A DNA stretch of 35,702 nucleotides from a virus. Location of the stretch: IMG/VR virus record IMGVR_UViG_3300030012_001951, positions 1 to 35,702 of that record; one strand, given 5' to 3'. Numbering within the stretch: position 1 is the first letter of the stretch; each line of letters begins with the position of its first letter. Below, one piece after another: positions 22,232 through 30,585 of the stretch. Position numbers and translations under genes: made by a program. The notes beneath the pieces are model-generated. The model ran no database searches. It saw only the letters and a program-made list of their open reading frames with translations, and was not told the origin of the DNA.

Positions 22232-22998
22232 CATACTATATTTATCACATACCAGGTAAAAAGATTGGTGTGACGTGTGATCTTAATAACCGGGTCACTG
22301 TACAACAAGGCTACAAACCTGATGAGTATGAGATACTAGAAAGCTCTGATGATGTAGATTATATATCAGATAGAGAAATTGAATTACAAAAAGAATATGG
22401 TTACAAAGTAGACCATAGACTGTATAAAACTTTAAACCCCAAAACCAAAATGAAAATAAACGTAACAGAACAAACTACAACGTTTCCAGTGCCTGTAGAT
22501 AAACTCAAAGGTAGATTATTTGATGTTATCGGTATGGAGTGGGAAACAGATCACGGTCGATTTAAAATAGACAGTGACACAATACAATGGATAATGAAGA
22601 ACGTAAAGACATCCATGTATAATCCTAATAGGTCTTACATATATAACAAAGCGTTTTCAGTGTTTATTAATAAACCTGTTGTTAAATGCTCTAAAAAACC
22701 TCTCAAGATGTTTGAGAACATAAGAACATGGGCAGATGAAAGAGGTATATATGCCAAAGGCGATTCAAAAACACAATTAATTAAGTTACAAGAAGAGATG
22801 GGTGAGTTAGCTAAAGCTACACTAGAAAAAGATCAACCAGAAGTAATTGATGCTATTGGTGATATGGTTGTAGTCTTAACCAACTTAGCGCATTTAAACG
22901 GTGTACACATTGAAACGTGTATAGCAGAAGCATACAATGTTATTGCAAAGAGAAAAGGTAAAATGGTTAACGGTACATTTGTAAAAGATGAAGGTTAA
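22228..22998 (+). CDS. GIY-YIG-like N-terminus fused to MazG-like pyrophosphohydrolase
   Basis: A 256-aa protein. Residues 1-70 resemble a GIY-YIG nuclease fold: YYIYHIPGKKIGVTCDLNNR, then a QQGYKPDEYEIL strand and SDREIELQKEYG with its Glu. Residues about 160-256 are MazG-like: LIKLQEEMGELAKATLEKDQ followed by EVIDAIGDMVVVL, giving the EExxE...D..xD metal site. MazG-type enzymes hydrolyse (d)NTPs or ppGpp. Next to the ThyA-family gene it could supply dCMP from dCTP. ATGA overlap with that gene. The nuclease part looks divergent. Confidence 0.7.
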   Translation: MTYYIYHIPGKKIGVTCDLNNRVTVQQGYKPDEYEILESSDDVDYISDREIELQKEYGYKVDHRLYKTLNPKTKMKINVTEQTTTFPVPVDKLKGRLFDVIGMEWETDHGRFKIDSDTIQWIMKNVKTSMYNPNRSYIYNKAFSVFINKPVVKCSKKPLKMFENIRTWADERGIYAKGDSKTQLIKLQEEMGELAKATLEKDQPEVIDAIGDMVVVLTNLAHLNGVHIETCIAEAYNVIAKRKGKMVNGTFVKDEG

Positions 22999-23236
22999 AA
23001 CTACAGATAAAATAGTTCTTGACGTCATCAAGAAGATGGATGAAAGAAGTTTGGTTGGTCAAAAGAAGTATGGCCAAACAATGACCGATGAGGTTGAGCA
23101 AGGCATGAAAGATCTTAATGATTTTTTAGATGATACTCAAGAAGAGATAATGGATGCGTTGTTATATATACAAGCGGCTAAAAAATGTTTAGGCGATAAG
23201 ATAATATACAGTTATCCAGATGAGGAGGAAAATTAG
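22988..23236 (+). CDS. Small MazG-like all-alpha NTP pyrophosphohydrolase
   Basis: An 82-aa protein with RSLVGQKKYGQTM and DTQEEIMDALLYIQAAKKCL. The EExxDAxxY helix is the half-site of all-alpha NTP pyrophosphatases (MazG/dUTPase-2 type) and the KYG-T phrase is common in phage members. It might work with the MazG domain encoded just upstream, which it overlaps by 11 bases. Substrate unknown; dNTP is likely by context. Confidence 0.55.
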   Translation: MKVKTTDKIVLDVIKKMDERSLVGQKKYGQTMTDEVEQGMKDLNDFLDDTQEEIMDALLYIQAAKKCLGDKIIYSYPDEEEN

Positions 23237-23663
23237 AAGAAAAAAACGAGGTCCTGTTGTCAGTAAAAAAGTTACTGTCGATGGGATTAAGTTTGCTAGT
23301 GGACTTGAGGCTTACATGTATAAAGCGTTAAAGAAAGCTAAGATAAAAGCTCAATATGAGAAACGATCGTTTGAATTACAACCGTCATTTGAATTTAATA
23401 ATTCGTCTTACGAAAGACAATCAAACGGCAAGGGTGATATGATAAATAGAGGAAATAAAAAGGTTTTAGCTATAAGTTATACACCAGATTTTGAAGGCAC
23501 AAATTTTATTATTGAATGTAAGGGTAGAGCTAATGAATCATTTCCAATACGTTGGAAGTTATTTAAAAAAGTTATAGCTGATAAGTATCCTAAGTTTAGG
23601 TTGTTTAAACCTCAAAAACAAGATGAGTGCGATGAAGTAGTTAAATTAATAAAACATGGCTAG
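23220..23663 (+). CDS. T7 endonuclease I-like resolvase
   Basis: A 147-aa basic protein. VTVDGIKFASGLEAYMYKAL with a Glu in the first helix, SYTPDFEG...FIIECKGRANESFPIRWKLF: the D-(x)-ECKG core and following RWKLFKK helix match the phage endonuclease I family. It cleaves Holliday and branched DNA before packaging and degrades host DNA. A GAGGAGG stretch at 23221 just after the first ATG is one of the few SD-like sequences in the window and might serve a later start. Overlaps genes on both sides. Confidence 0.75.
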   Translation: MRRKIRRKKRGPVVSKKVTVDGIKFASGLEAYMYKALKKAKIKAQYEKRSFELQPSFEFNNSSYERQSNGKGDMINRGNKKVLAISYTPDFEGTNFIIECKGRANESFPIRWKLFKKVIADKYPKFRLFKPQKQDECDEVVKLIKHG

Positions 23664-23796
23664 AAAGTTAAACTTACAAGCATATAGATTTAAACCTAAA
23701 AAGAGAAGACCTGGTGTACACTCTAAAAATAGGAATACAAATCAAAAGCAAGGTAAATATTATTCTGGCCCTAAATACAGAGGACAAGGAAGATGA
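23656..23796 (+). CDS. 46-aa basic conserved phage microprotein
   Basis: MARKLNLQAYRFKPKKRRPG... ending GPKYRGQGR. Very basic. I recall similar MARKLN...KKRRPGVHSK proteins next to endonuclease and nrd genes of cyanophages. It overlaps the endonuclease gene by 8 bases and the next gene by ATGA. Function unknown. Confidence 0.65.
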   Translation: MARKLNLQAYRFKPKKRRPGVHSKNRNTNQKQGKYYSGPKYRGQGR

Positions 23797-23942
23797 AATT
23801 AATAAGATGGGAATTAAGCTTTGGTGTTTATCCAGGGTTTTTAGCAGGATACAGACAGTACATTAATAACGATGAATTAAAAGTTGATCACGTATTGTAT
23901 GTGTTTTTATTTGATATTTGTTTATCTTTATATTACGAATAA
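23793..23942 (+). CDS. 49-aa hydrophobic microprotein
   Basis: MKLIRWELSFGVYPGFLAGY... ending FDICLSLYYE. Aromatic and hydrophobic, possibly peripheral membrane. Linked by ATGA to the previous gene and 2 bases before nrdB. Function unknown. Confidence 0.55.
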   Translation: MKLIRWELSFGVYPGFLAGYRQYINNDELKVDHVLYVFLFDICLSLYYE

Positions 23943-23944
23943 TT

Positions 23945-24904
23945 ATGGGACTATTTGATAAAAGAATTGCATATAAACCTTTTGAGTATCCAGAATACTA
24001 CACAGAAGGTTGGTTACCACAAGCTCAAGCGTTTTGGTTACACACAGAAATACCTATGTCAGGTGATGTTAAAGACTGGAACGAAAAACTTACAGAAGAA
24101 GAAAAGCATTTAGTTGGTAATATATTATTAGGGTTTGCTCAGACTGAGTGTGCAGTATCAGATTATTGGACACAAAAAGTTGTTGGCTGGTTTCCGAAAC
24201 ATGAGATACAGCAGATGGCTATGATGTTTGGTTCGCAAGAAACAATACACGCTGTAGCATACTCCTATTTAAACGAAACGTTAGGGTTAGAAAACTTCGA
24301 AGCGTTTTTACATGAACCTGCCACAGCGGAAAGGTTCGATAACTTAGTTAGTTATGATGGTACAGATCCAGTAGAGATCGGTAAATCTTTAGCAGTGTTT
24401 AGTGCGTTTGCTGAAGGTGTTAGTTTATACTCTGCGTTTGCGGTGCTATATAGCTTTCAACTAAGAAACTTGTTAAAAGGTATTGGCCAACAAATGAAGT
24501 GGTCAGTACGTGATGAGTCGCTACATAGTAAGATGGGTTGCAAGTTGTTTAATCACATGTGCAAAGAAAAACCTATGTTACGCAAAGCTTGTAAGCCACA
24601 CGTAGAAGATGCAGCTATGACAATGCTAGAATTAGAAGAAAAATATATAGACAAGATGTTTGAGAAGGGTGATCTGGAAAACTTAACAGCTTATGATTTA
24701 AAACAATTTATAAGAAGAAGAACAAATGAGAAACTTAAAGAGCTCGGATATAAAGAACTCTTCGACTACGACAAAGAAGCCGCGAAAAACTTGGATTGGT
24801 TTTATCATCTTACTGGCGGGCATACTCATACCGACTTTTTTGCTATTAGGCCAACAGACTACAGCAAAGCGAACGAAGGCGAAGATTTCGAGGATATTTG
24901 GTAG
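23945..24904 (+). CDS. nrdB: Ribonucleotide reductase class I, beta subunit
   Basis: A 319-aa protein from MGLFDKRIAY (ATG at 23945; an upstream in-frame start at 23918 would overlap the previous gene and add FIFILRII). Iron ligands and radical Tyr are visible in QETIHAVAYSYL (Glu, His, then Tyr at the E. coli Y122 spacing), and WSVRDESLHSKMG carries the second Glu and His. It generates the tyrosyl radical used by the alpha subunit to make deoxynucleotides for phage DNA. Directly followed by nrdA, 7 bases apart. Confidence 0.93.
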   Translation: MGLFDKRIAYKPFEYPEYYTEGWLPQAQAFWLHTEIPMSGDVKDWNEKLTEEEKHLVGNILLGFAQTECAVSDYWTQKVVGWFPKHEIQQMAMMFGSQETIHAVAYSYLNETLGLENFEAFLHEPATAERFDNLVSYDGTDPVEIGKSLAVFSAFAEGVSLYSAFAVLYSFQLRNLLKGIGQQMKWSVRDESLHSKMGCKLFNHMCKEKPMLRKACKPHVEDAAMTMLELEEKYIDKMFEKGDLENLTAYDLKQFIRRRTNEKLKELGYKELFDYDKEAAKNLDWFYHLTGGHTHTDFFAIRPTDYSKANEGEDFEDIW

Positions 24905-24911
24905 GTGATAT

Positions 24912-26633
24912 ATGTGGAGTAATAGATGGATAAAGGGTCAGGACTACCCAGAGTGGGCAGACGCTGACGTGTATAAAAAAACAATAACTGGTGGTTATCT
25001 CTTTAATGGAGAGACACCTAAAGATGCATATAGACGTGTAGCTAAAACAGCTGCAATGCGACTTAAAAAACCTGATCTTGAAGATAAATTCTTTGAGTAT
25101 ATATGGAACGGTTGGTTATGTTTAGCATCGCCAGTATTATCAAACCTAGGCACAGAGAGAGGTTTACCGATCTCTTGCTTTGGTATTGATGTTGCTGATA
25201 GTATACAAGATATAGGTAAGAAAAACTTAGAGATGATGCTATTAGCTAAGCATGGTGGTGGCGTAGGTATAGGTATAAATCAGATCAGGCCAGCTGGTGC
25301 TGAGATTACAATGAACGGTACATCAGATGGTGTTGTACCTTTCTGTAAGATATATGATTCAACTATACTAGCTACTAACCAAGGTGCTGTACGAAGAGGT
25401 GCTGCATCAGTTAATTTAAATATAGAACATAAAGACTGGGAAGACTGGTTAGAAATAAGAGAGCCAAAGGGTGATGTTAATAGACAATCACTTAACTTAC
25501 ATCAATGTACTATCATTGGTGATAAGTTTATGAGGAAGCTTGCTGCTGGTGATAAAGTTGCAAGAAGAAAGTGGGGTAAGCTATTACAAAAACGTAAAGC
25601 AACTGGTGAGCCTTATATAATGTTCAAGGGCAACGTTAATAAACAAAACCCTAGCATGTATAAAGATAATGCTTTGAAAGTGTTTATGACAAACATATGT
25701 TCAGAGATAGTGTTGCACACAGATGAGAACCATAGTTTTGTATGTTGTTTATCTAGTTTAAATCTAGCTAAATACCATGAGTGGAAAGATACAAACTTAA
25801 TATACGATAGTATATGGTTTTTAGATGGTGTATTAGAAGAGTTTATACAAAAAGCTAAGAACAGAAGAGGCTTTGAGAACGCTGTAAGGTTTGCTGAAAA
25901 AAGCAGAGCTTTAGGGTTAGGTGTATTAGGTTGGCATACTTATTTACAACAACATGGCTTTCCGTTTGAGGGATTATTAGCACAGTATGAAACAAGAAGG
26001 ATTTTTAGTCAGATTAAAATTGAAAGTGAAAGGGCTAGCATGGCGCTTGCAGAGACGTATGGTGAGCCGCTATGGTGCGTGGGTACCGGATTCCGTAATA
26101 CTCACCTTCGTGCTATTGCACCTACCGTTTCTAACTCAAAGCTTGCTGGCAATATTAGCCCAGGAATCGAGCCGTGGGCTGCTAATGTATTTACGGATCA
26201 GAGTGCGAAGGGCACGTTTATCCGTAAAAATCCTACTTTGGTCGAAGAATTAAAGAAACATAATCTTAATACTGATAAGATATGGGATCAGATATTAGCT
26301 GATGGTGGATCTGTGCAAGGTATAAAAGCTTTGGACAAGATAACTGTAGGTGAACATGATGTACCTATTAAAGAAGTTTATAAAACTTTTAAAGAGATAA
26401 ATCAATTAGAGCTAGTCAATCAAGCTGGTATACGCCAGCAGTATATTGATCAAGCTGTTAGTTTGAATTTAGCATTTCCTTCTGAAGTAGATCCTAAGTG
26501 GTTAAATAAGATACACTTAGAGGCTTGGAAGAGAGGAATTAAAACATTATATTATATGAGAACCGAGTCTGTACTTAGAGGCGATATAGCCAAACAAGCA
26601 ATGGACCCTAACTGTTTAAGCTGTGATGGATAA
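24912..26633 (+). CDS. nrdA: Ribonucleotide reductase class I, alpha subunit
   Basis: A 573-aa protein, shorter than E. coli NrdA (761) because the N-terminal ATP-cone (allosteric activity site) is missing. Seen: PISCFGIDV (first redox Cys), the finger-loop region KHGGGVGIGINQIRPAG, NICSEIVL (N-x-C-x-E active site), FVCCLSSLNL (second redox Cys), YYMRTES near the C-terminus (radical-transfer Tyr) and a CLSC tail for re-reduction. Lack of the cone suggests no dATP shut-off, useful to a phage. An AGGTGA just before the ATG is SD-like. Overlaps the oxygenase gene by 11 bases. Confidence 0.93.
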   Translation: MWSNRWIKGQDYPEWADADVYKKTITGGYLFNGETPKDAYRRVAKTAAMRLKKPDLEDKFFEYIWNGWLCLASPVLSNLGTERGLPISCFGIDVADSIQDIGKKNLEMMLLAKHGGGVGIGINQIRPAGAEITMNGTSDGVVPFCKIYDSTILATNQGAVRRGAASVNLNIEHKDWEDWLEIREPKGDVNRQSLNLHQCTIIGDKFMRKLAAGDKVARRKWGKLLQKRKATGEPYIMFKGNVNKQNPSMYKDNALKVFMTNICSEIVLHTDENHSFVCCLSSLNLAKYHEWKDTNLIYDSIWFLDGVLEEFIQKAKNRRGFENAVRFAEKSRALGLGVLGWHTYLQQHGFPFEGLLAQYETRRIFSQIKIESERASMALAETYGEPLWCVGTGFRNTHLRAIAPTVSNSKLAGNISPGIEPWAANVFTDQSAKGTFIRKNPTLVEELKKHNLNTDKIWDQILADGGSVQGIKALDKITVGEHDVPIKEVYKTFKEINQLELVNQAGIRQQYIDQAVSLNLAFPSEVDPKWLNKIHLEAWKRGIKTLYYMRTESVLRGDIAKQAMDPNCLSCDG

Positions 26634-27405
26634 TTTATTAAAAGAACTACTAGATCCTGTTGACCCTAAAGTATTTTTTAAACAATACTGGGGTAAAAAG
26701 CATTTAGTATTAAGAAGAAACAAACTTAAAAATCTGTTTAACTGGAACGACTTTGAACAGTATATGAACGAGTTTCCTAAAATACCTAACCTACAAATAA
26801 TAGGTTGGGATGATAAGCATGAAAAGTGGTGTCTTGATAAAGTTAAAAAAGGTAAATTAAAACTACCTATGTTAACTAAAACACAAGTATATAATGCTTG
26901 GAGAGCAGGTAAATCAGTTGTTATACCGTTTGCTGAATATAGAAAAGAAATACTTACTAATGTTTGTAAAACATTTGAAAAGTATTTTGCAAAAGGTACA
27001 GTTAATGTATACGCATCACCTGGTAAAGGATCTAAAAGTTTTCCAGCTCATGCTGATAATACAGAGAACTTTTTGTTTCACACTGAAGGTAGAGTTAAAT
27101 GGAGAATATTTAAAGAGTTTGCACCTGATAAACCAAAAGAAATACTTGAAGAGTTTATATTAGAAGCAGGCGATTTACTATACATACCACAGTTTCAGTA
27201 TCATGAGGTAATACCTGTTGGTGCTAGAATACTATGTAGTATACATTTTGCAAACAAACCTAAACAATCGTTAAAGAATTTTAAAATATCTAAAAATTCT
27301 AAACGAGAGCCTTGGTACAAATGGCAACCAGAAAAGTATGATGCTAATGGTTATTTAAATACCGAGGACTTTCCATATAAGTGGAGAGATACTAGAAAGT
27401 GGTAA
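26623..27405 (+). CDS. JmjC/cupin_4-type Fe(II)/2-oxoglutarate oxygenase
   Basis: A 260-aa protein. DPVDPKVFFKQYWGKKHLVL is the typical start of cupin_4 (YcfD/RoxA-like) oxygenases. Metal ligands fit HxD...H: FPAHADNTENF (His143, Asp145) and FQYHEVIP (His194). The double-stranded beta helix includes FHTEGRVKWRIF and ILEAGDLLYIPQ. Bacterial relatives hydroxylate ribosomal proteins. Here it follows nrdA (11-base overlap) and heads the surface-sugar cassette, so the target could be a ribosomal protein or a cassette product. Second Met (26626) is an alternative start. Confidence 0.8.
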   Translation: MMDNLLKELLDPVDPKVFFKQYWGKKHLVLRRNKLKNLFNWNDFEQYMNEFPKIPNLQIIGWDDKHEKWCLDKVKKGKLKLPMLTKTQVYNAWRAGKSVVIPFAEYRKEILTNVCKTFEKYFAKGTVNVYASPGKGSKSFPAHADNTENFLFHTEGRVKWRIFKEFAPDKPKEILEEFILEAGDLLYIPQFQYHEVIPVGARILCSIHFANKPKQSLKNFKISKNSKREPWYKWQPEKYDANGYLNTEDFPYKWRDTRKW

Positions 27406-27406
27406 T

Positions 27407-28348
27407 ATGAAACACGAAGAAAGAAAACAGCATCAAACGCATGATGCAGATACTTTTCTTGAATATAGAAAAAAACAAGAACAAGTACATTTAAACAGAA
27501 TAAAAGGTAGTGCTAACCCGTTAGATGCTATACTTACAATTGAACTTAATACAACTGAGTTGTGTAATAGAAAATGTGTATTCTGTCCGCGTCATGATTC
27601 AAGTGTGTATCCTAACAGAAATTTAAATATGTCTGTTGATACAGCAGATAAAATAGCAAAACACTTAGCTGATGCTAATTACACAGGTAGAATATCTTTT
27701 AGTGGATACAGTGAAGGCTTGTTAAATAAAAGCTTTGCTGATATAGTTTTTACTTTTAGAAAACATTTAAAAGATAATCTACTAGAGTGTAATACAAATG
27801 GTGATATGCTAAAGCGTAAACCACAATTGATATTAGATATTTATAACGCTGGCTTATCTATGTTTTATATAAACTTATATGATGGACCAGAGCAAGCAGG
27901 TACATTTGTAAAACTTATGGATGAAGCTGGTGTATCTAAATCAAAATATAGTTTACGTGCACATTATAATTTAAAAGACTACGGTTTAAAGCTTAACAAT
28001 AGAAGTGGTGTCATAGACTGGATAGGTTTTGAAGACCACGATATTGAAGCGTTAAAAGGTAAACCGTGTCATTACCCATTTTATAAAATGTTTGTTGACT
28101 GGAACGGTGATGTGTTGTTCTGTTCAAACGACTGGGGTAAAGAAAGAAAGATAGGTAACATAGCTAAACAAACGCTAAAACAAGTTTGGATGGCTGATGA
28201 TATGAAAGAGATAAGACAAAGATTAAAGCATGGTGATAGATCACAGAGCCCATGTAATAAATGCTCTGTTAAAGGTGATTTATTTGGTAAGCCTAGCTTT
28301 GATCTTATAAATAAACATTATGAAAGTAGCGATAACAGGAACGACTAG
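27407..28348 (+). CDS. Radical SAM/SPASM protein
   Basis: A 313-aa protein. CNRKCVFC (Cys53, 57, 60) binds the 4Fe-4S cluster for SAM cleavage; ISFSGYSEGL is the following Gly-rich strand. The C-terminal SPASM region has CHYPFYKMFVDWNGDVLFCS, NDWGKERKIGNI and SPCNKCSVKG, which should bind auxiliary clusters. Such enzymes modify peptides or sugars (for example dehydrogenation, epimerisation). It overlaps the SDR gene by 29 bases, so its substrate is likely part of the same pathway. Substrate unknown. Confidence 0.85.
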   Translation: MKHEERKQHQTHDADTFLEYRKKQEQVHLNRIKGSANPLDAILTIELNTTELCNRKCVFCPRHDSSVYPNRNLNMSVDTADKIAKHLADANYTGRISFSGYSEGLLNKSFADIVFTFRKHLKDNLLECNTNGDMLKRKPQLILDIYNAGLSMFYINLYDGPEQAGTFVKLMDEAGVSKSKYSLRAHYNLKDYGLKLNNRSGVIDWIGFEDHDIEALKGKPCHYPFYKMFVDWNGDVLFCSNDWGKERKIGNIAKQTLKQVWMADDMKEIRQRLKHGDRSQSPCNKCSVKGDLFGKPSFDLINKHYESSDNRND

Positions 28349-28898
28349 AGGATTAGGTAATGTAATAAAAGAAAAGATAAACGCTGTAGGTTTGAACAGA
28401 CCTGCTTACGACATAAGCACTGAAGATGGTATACAAAACATAATACAGTACTTAATTAAAAATGATGTGAGAGTGTTTATTAATAATGCTTATGACGGCT
28501 TTGCTCAAACAAAGTTATTACAAGCAGTATATGACATCTGGAAAGATGATAATGAAAAGATAATTATAAATATAAATAGTAGAGCTAAATATAGAAACTT
28601 ATCAAAAGGCTATATGTATTCAGCTTCTAAATCATCGTTATCACATTTGTCTGACACATTAAAGTTTACAACAAACAAACAATGTAAGATAATGGATATT
28701 AACTTTGGTTTATTAGAGTCTGATTTACCTAGCGTATCATATGATGATGCCGCTGAATATATAGTGTGGATGTTAAATGCACCACAAGATATAGAGATAA
28801 GTGAAATATCTATATGCAATACTAAACCTTATATTGAAGTACAGAAACTAAAACAAATAAAATTAAATGAAAGCAGGAAAAATATGGGGCAAGACTGA
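28320..28898 (+). CDS. Short-chain dehydrogenase/reductase
   Basis: A 192-aa protein. MKVAITGTTRGLGN is the TGxxxGxG nucleotide-binding start, VFINNAYDG the NNAG-like motif, and YMYSASKSSL the YxxxK catalytic pair with ININSRA supplying the Ser. At 192 aa it is short for an SDR (about 250), missing much of the C-terminal substrate region. It would oxidise or reduce a sugar or similar intermediate. Overlaps both neighbours (29 and 32 bases). Confidence 0.75.
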   Translation: MKVAITGTTRGLGNVIKEKINAVGLNRPAYDISTEDGIQNIIQYLIKNDVRVFINNAYDGFAQTKLLQAVYDIWKDDNEKIIININSRAKYRNLSKGYMYSASKSSLSHLSDTLKFTTNKQCKIMDINFGLLESDLPSVSYDDAAEYIVWMLNAPQDIEISEISICNTKPYIEVQKLKQIKLNESRKNMGQD

Positions 28899-29211
28899 AA
28901 AGATCCATGCTAATGGAGTTTTTGAGTTTCACCGAATACAATTTAATAAAGGATTTAAATGTTCAGAGCATGAGCATGAATTTAAATGGAACGGATTTTA
29001 TGTAGAATCTGGTAAGATGCTAGTAAGAGTTTGGCAAGACGATCAAGACTTATTAGACGAAACAATACTTGAAGCAGGTGACTTTACTATGGTTAAACCT
29101 GGTAAGTATCATCAGTTTGAAGGGCTAGAAGACGGTGTAGCGTTTGAGTTATACTGGGCTGAGTTTAACCATGATGATATAAAAAGAAGAACATCAGGCA
29201 AGAGAGCATGA
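28867..29211 (+). CDS. Cupin-domain protein
   Basis: A 114-aa single cupin. CSEHEHEFKWNGFYVESGKM gives the HxH...(E) motif 1 and TMVKPGKYHQFEGLEDG motif 2 with His. Small cupins in sugar cassettes can be epimerases, isomerases or sensors. It is tied to the KdsB gene by ATGA. Activity not predictable from sequence alone. Confidence 0.7.
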   Translation: MKAGKIWGKTEKIHANGVFEFHRIQFNKGFKCSEHEHEFKWNGFYVESGKMLVRVWQDDQDLLDETILEAGDFTMVKPGKYHQFEGLEDGVAFELYWAEFNHDDIKRRTSGKRA

Positions 29212-29840
29212 AAGATATAGTGTTTGTAATACCAGCTAGACTAGAGAGTACTAGACTAAAGCACAAAATGCTTATAGAGTTTGATGGTGAACCTCTAATA
29301 CGTATAGTATTTGATAAGGTTCGTATGATGGGTTATGATACGTTTGTTGTAACTGATAGTCCTAAAATAGCAGAGATTATACCAGAACGAAACGTTGTTA
29401 TGACTACTGAAGCTGAGAACGGTACAGCTAGAATAAGACAGTTAGGTGATTTTTTAGATGAGTATCAAAATGTAATAAACATACAAGGTGATATGATAGA
29501 TATATCATACGATACTGTAAAGCCGTTTATAGACAGAAGCAAAGAAAGTTATTTTGTATATACTGGTTACACAAAAGGTTACGAGCCAAATGGTGTTAAG
29601 GTAATACATCAGGACGGCAAAGCAATGTGGTTTACAAGATCTGATATAGGTTATGGTGATAGACATATTGGCATATATATGTATAAGCCTTATGCGTTAT
29701 CATGCTATGATTTATTGACTAATGCTTATCCACAAGAAAACTTAGAACAAAACAGATATTTAGGTTTATACGAAATAAAGGTTTGTGAGGTTAGCTATGA
29801 TGGTAGAGAAATAAATACAATTGAAGATGTTAATAGATAA
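29208..29840 (+). CDS. kdsB: CMP-Kdo synthetase-like cytidylyltransferase
   Basis: A 210-aa protein, about 40 residues shorter than bacterial KdsB. VIPARLESTRLKHKML is the CTP-binding start (IPARxxSxRLPxKxL), NIQGDMIDI matches NVQGDEP, and EQNRYLGLYEIKVCEV matches EQLRALExGxxIxV. It converts Kdo (or a close nonulosonate-type acid) and CTP to the CMP-sugar. In E. coli the product feeds the Kdo transferase WaaA; here it could feed the GT29-type transferase at 31205. The shortening may trim the dimer or sugar-binding loops. Confidence 0.8.
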   Translation: MKDIVFVIPARLESTRLKHKMLIEFDGEPLIRIVFDKVRMMGYDTFVVTDSPKIAEIIPERNVVMTTEAENGTARIRQLGDFLDEYQNVINIQGDMIDISYDTVKPFIDRSKESYFVYTGYTKGYEPNGVKVIHQDGKAMWFTRSDIGYGDRHIGIYMYKPYALSCYDLLTNAYPQENLEQNRYLGLYEIKVCEVSYDGREINTIEDVNR

Positions 29841-30585
29841 ATTTATAATATCAGGACCATGTGTTATAGAAAGTGAATACACATGTATGAAGATAGCAGA
29901 GAAAGTAAAAGAACTTACAGCTAAATATGGTTTTGATTATATATTTAAAGCTTCATTTGACAAGGCAAACAGAACTTCTGTAGACTCATATAGAGGACCA
30001 GGCTTACAAGAAGGCTTAGAGATATTAGCTAAAGTAAAAGAAACGTTTGATGTTAAGATAACAACAGACATACACGAACCAGTGCAAGCTATACAAGTAA
30101 AAGATGTTGTTGATGTTATACAAATACCTGCTTTTTTGTGTAGACAAACAGATCTTTTATTAGCCGCTGGTAGAACTGGTAGAACAGTTAATATAAAGAA
30201 AGCACAGTTTATGAGTGGTGACAACATGGAGCATCCAATTAAAAAAGTGCAAAACACAGGTAATAATAATATAATGGTAACTGAACGTGGAACTATGTTT
30301 GGCTTAGGTAACTTAGTCGTAGATTTCAGGCAGATACTAGATATGAAAAAATTTAACGTACCTATAGTTATGGACGTTACACACTCAACTCAAAAGCCTA
30401 GTGCTCTTGGCAATAAAAGCGGTGGTGATAGAAAATATGCACCATATATTGCTAAGCTAGCACAAGCAGTTGATGTTGATGGTTACTTCTTTGAGGTACA
30501 TCCAGACCCAGACAAAGCTTTAAGCGATGGTCCAAACATGGTACGATTAGATAACTTTGAAACAATTTTAAAATTTATAGCATGA
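29827..30585 (+). CDS. kdsA: Kdo-8-phosphate synthase
   Basis: A 252-aa protein from ATG 29827 (a TTG at 29821 is in frame). Diagnostic phrases: SGPCVIES, FKASFDKANRTS, TDIHEP, QIPAFLCRQTDLL, VNIKKAQFMS, MDVTHSTQKP, FFEVHPDPDKALSDGPNM. It condenses PEP with arabinose-5-phosphate. The Cys in GPCVIES (residue 12) marks the metal-dependent class, in contrast to E. coli KdsA, which has Asn. Overlaps kdsB by 14 bases. KdsC and KdsD are not in the window and would come from the host or elsewhere. Confidence 0.92.
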   Translation: MLIDKFIISGPCVIESEYTCMKIAEKVKELTAKYGFDYIFKASFDKANRTSVDSYRGPGLQEGLEILAKVKETFDVKITTDIHEPVQAIQVKDVVDVIQIPAFLCRQTDLLLAAGRTGRTVNIKKAQFMSGDNMEHPIKKVQNTGNNNIMVTERGTMFGLGNLVVDFRQILDMKKFNVPIVMDVTHSTQKPSALGNKSGGDRKYAPYIAKLAQAVDVDGYFFEVHPDPDKALSDGPNMVRLDNFETILKFIA

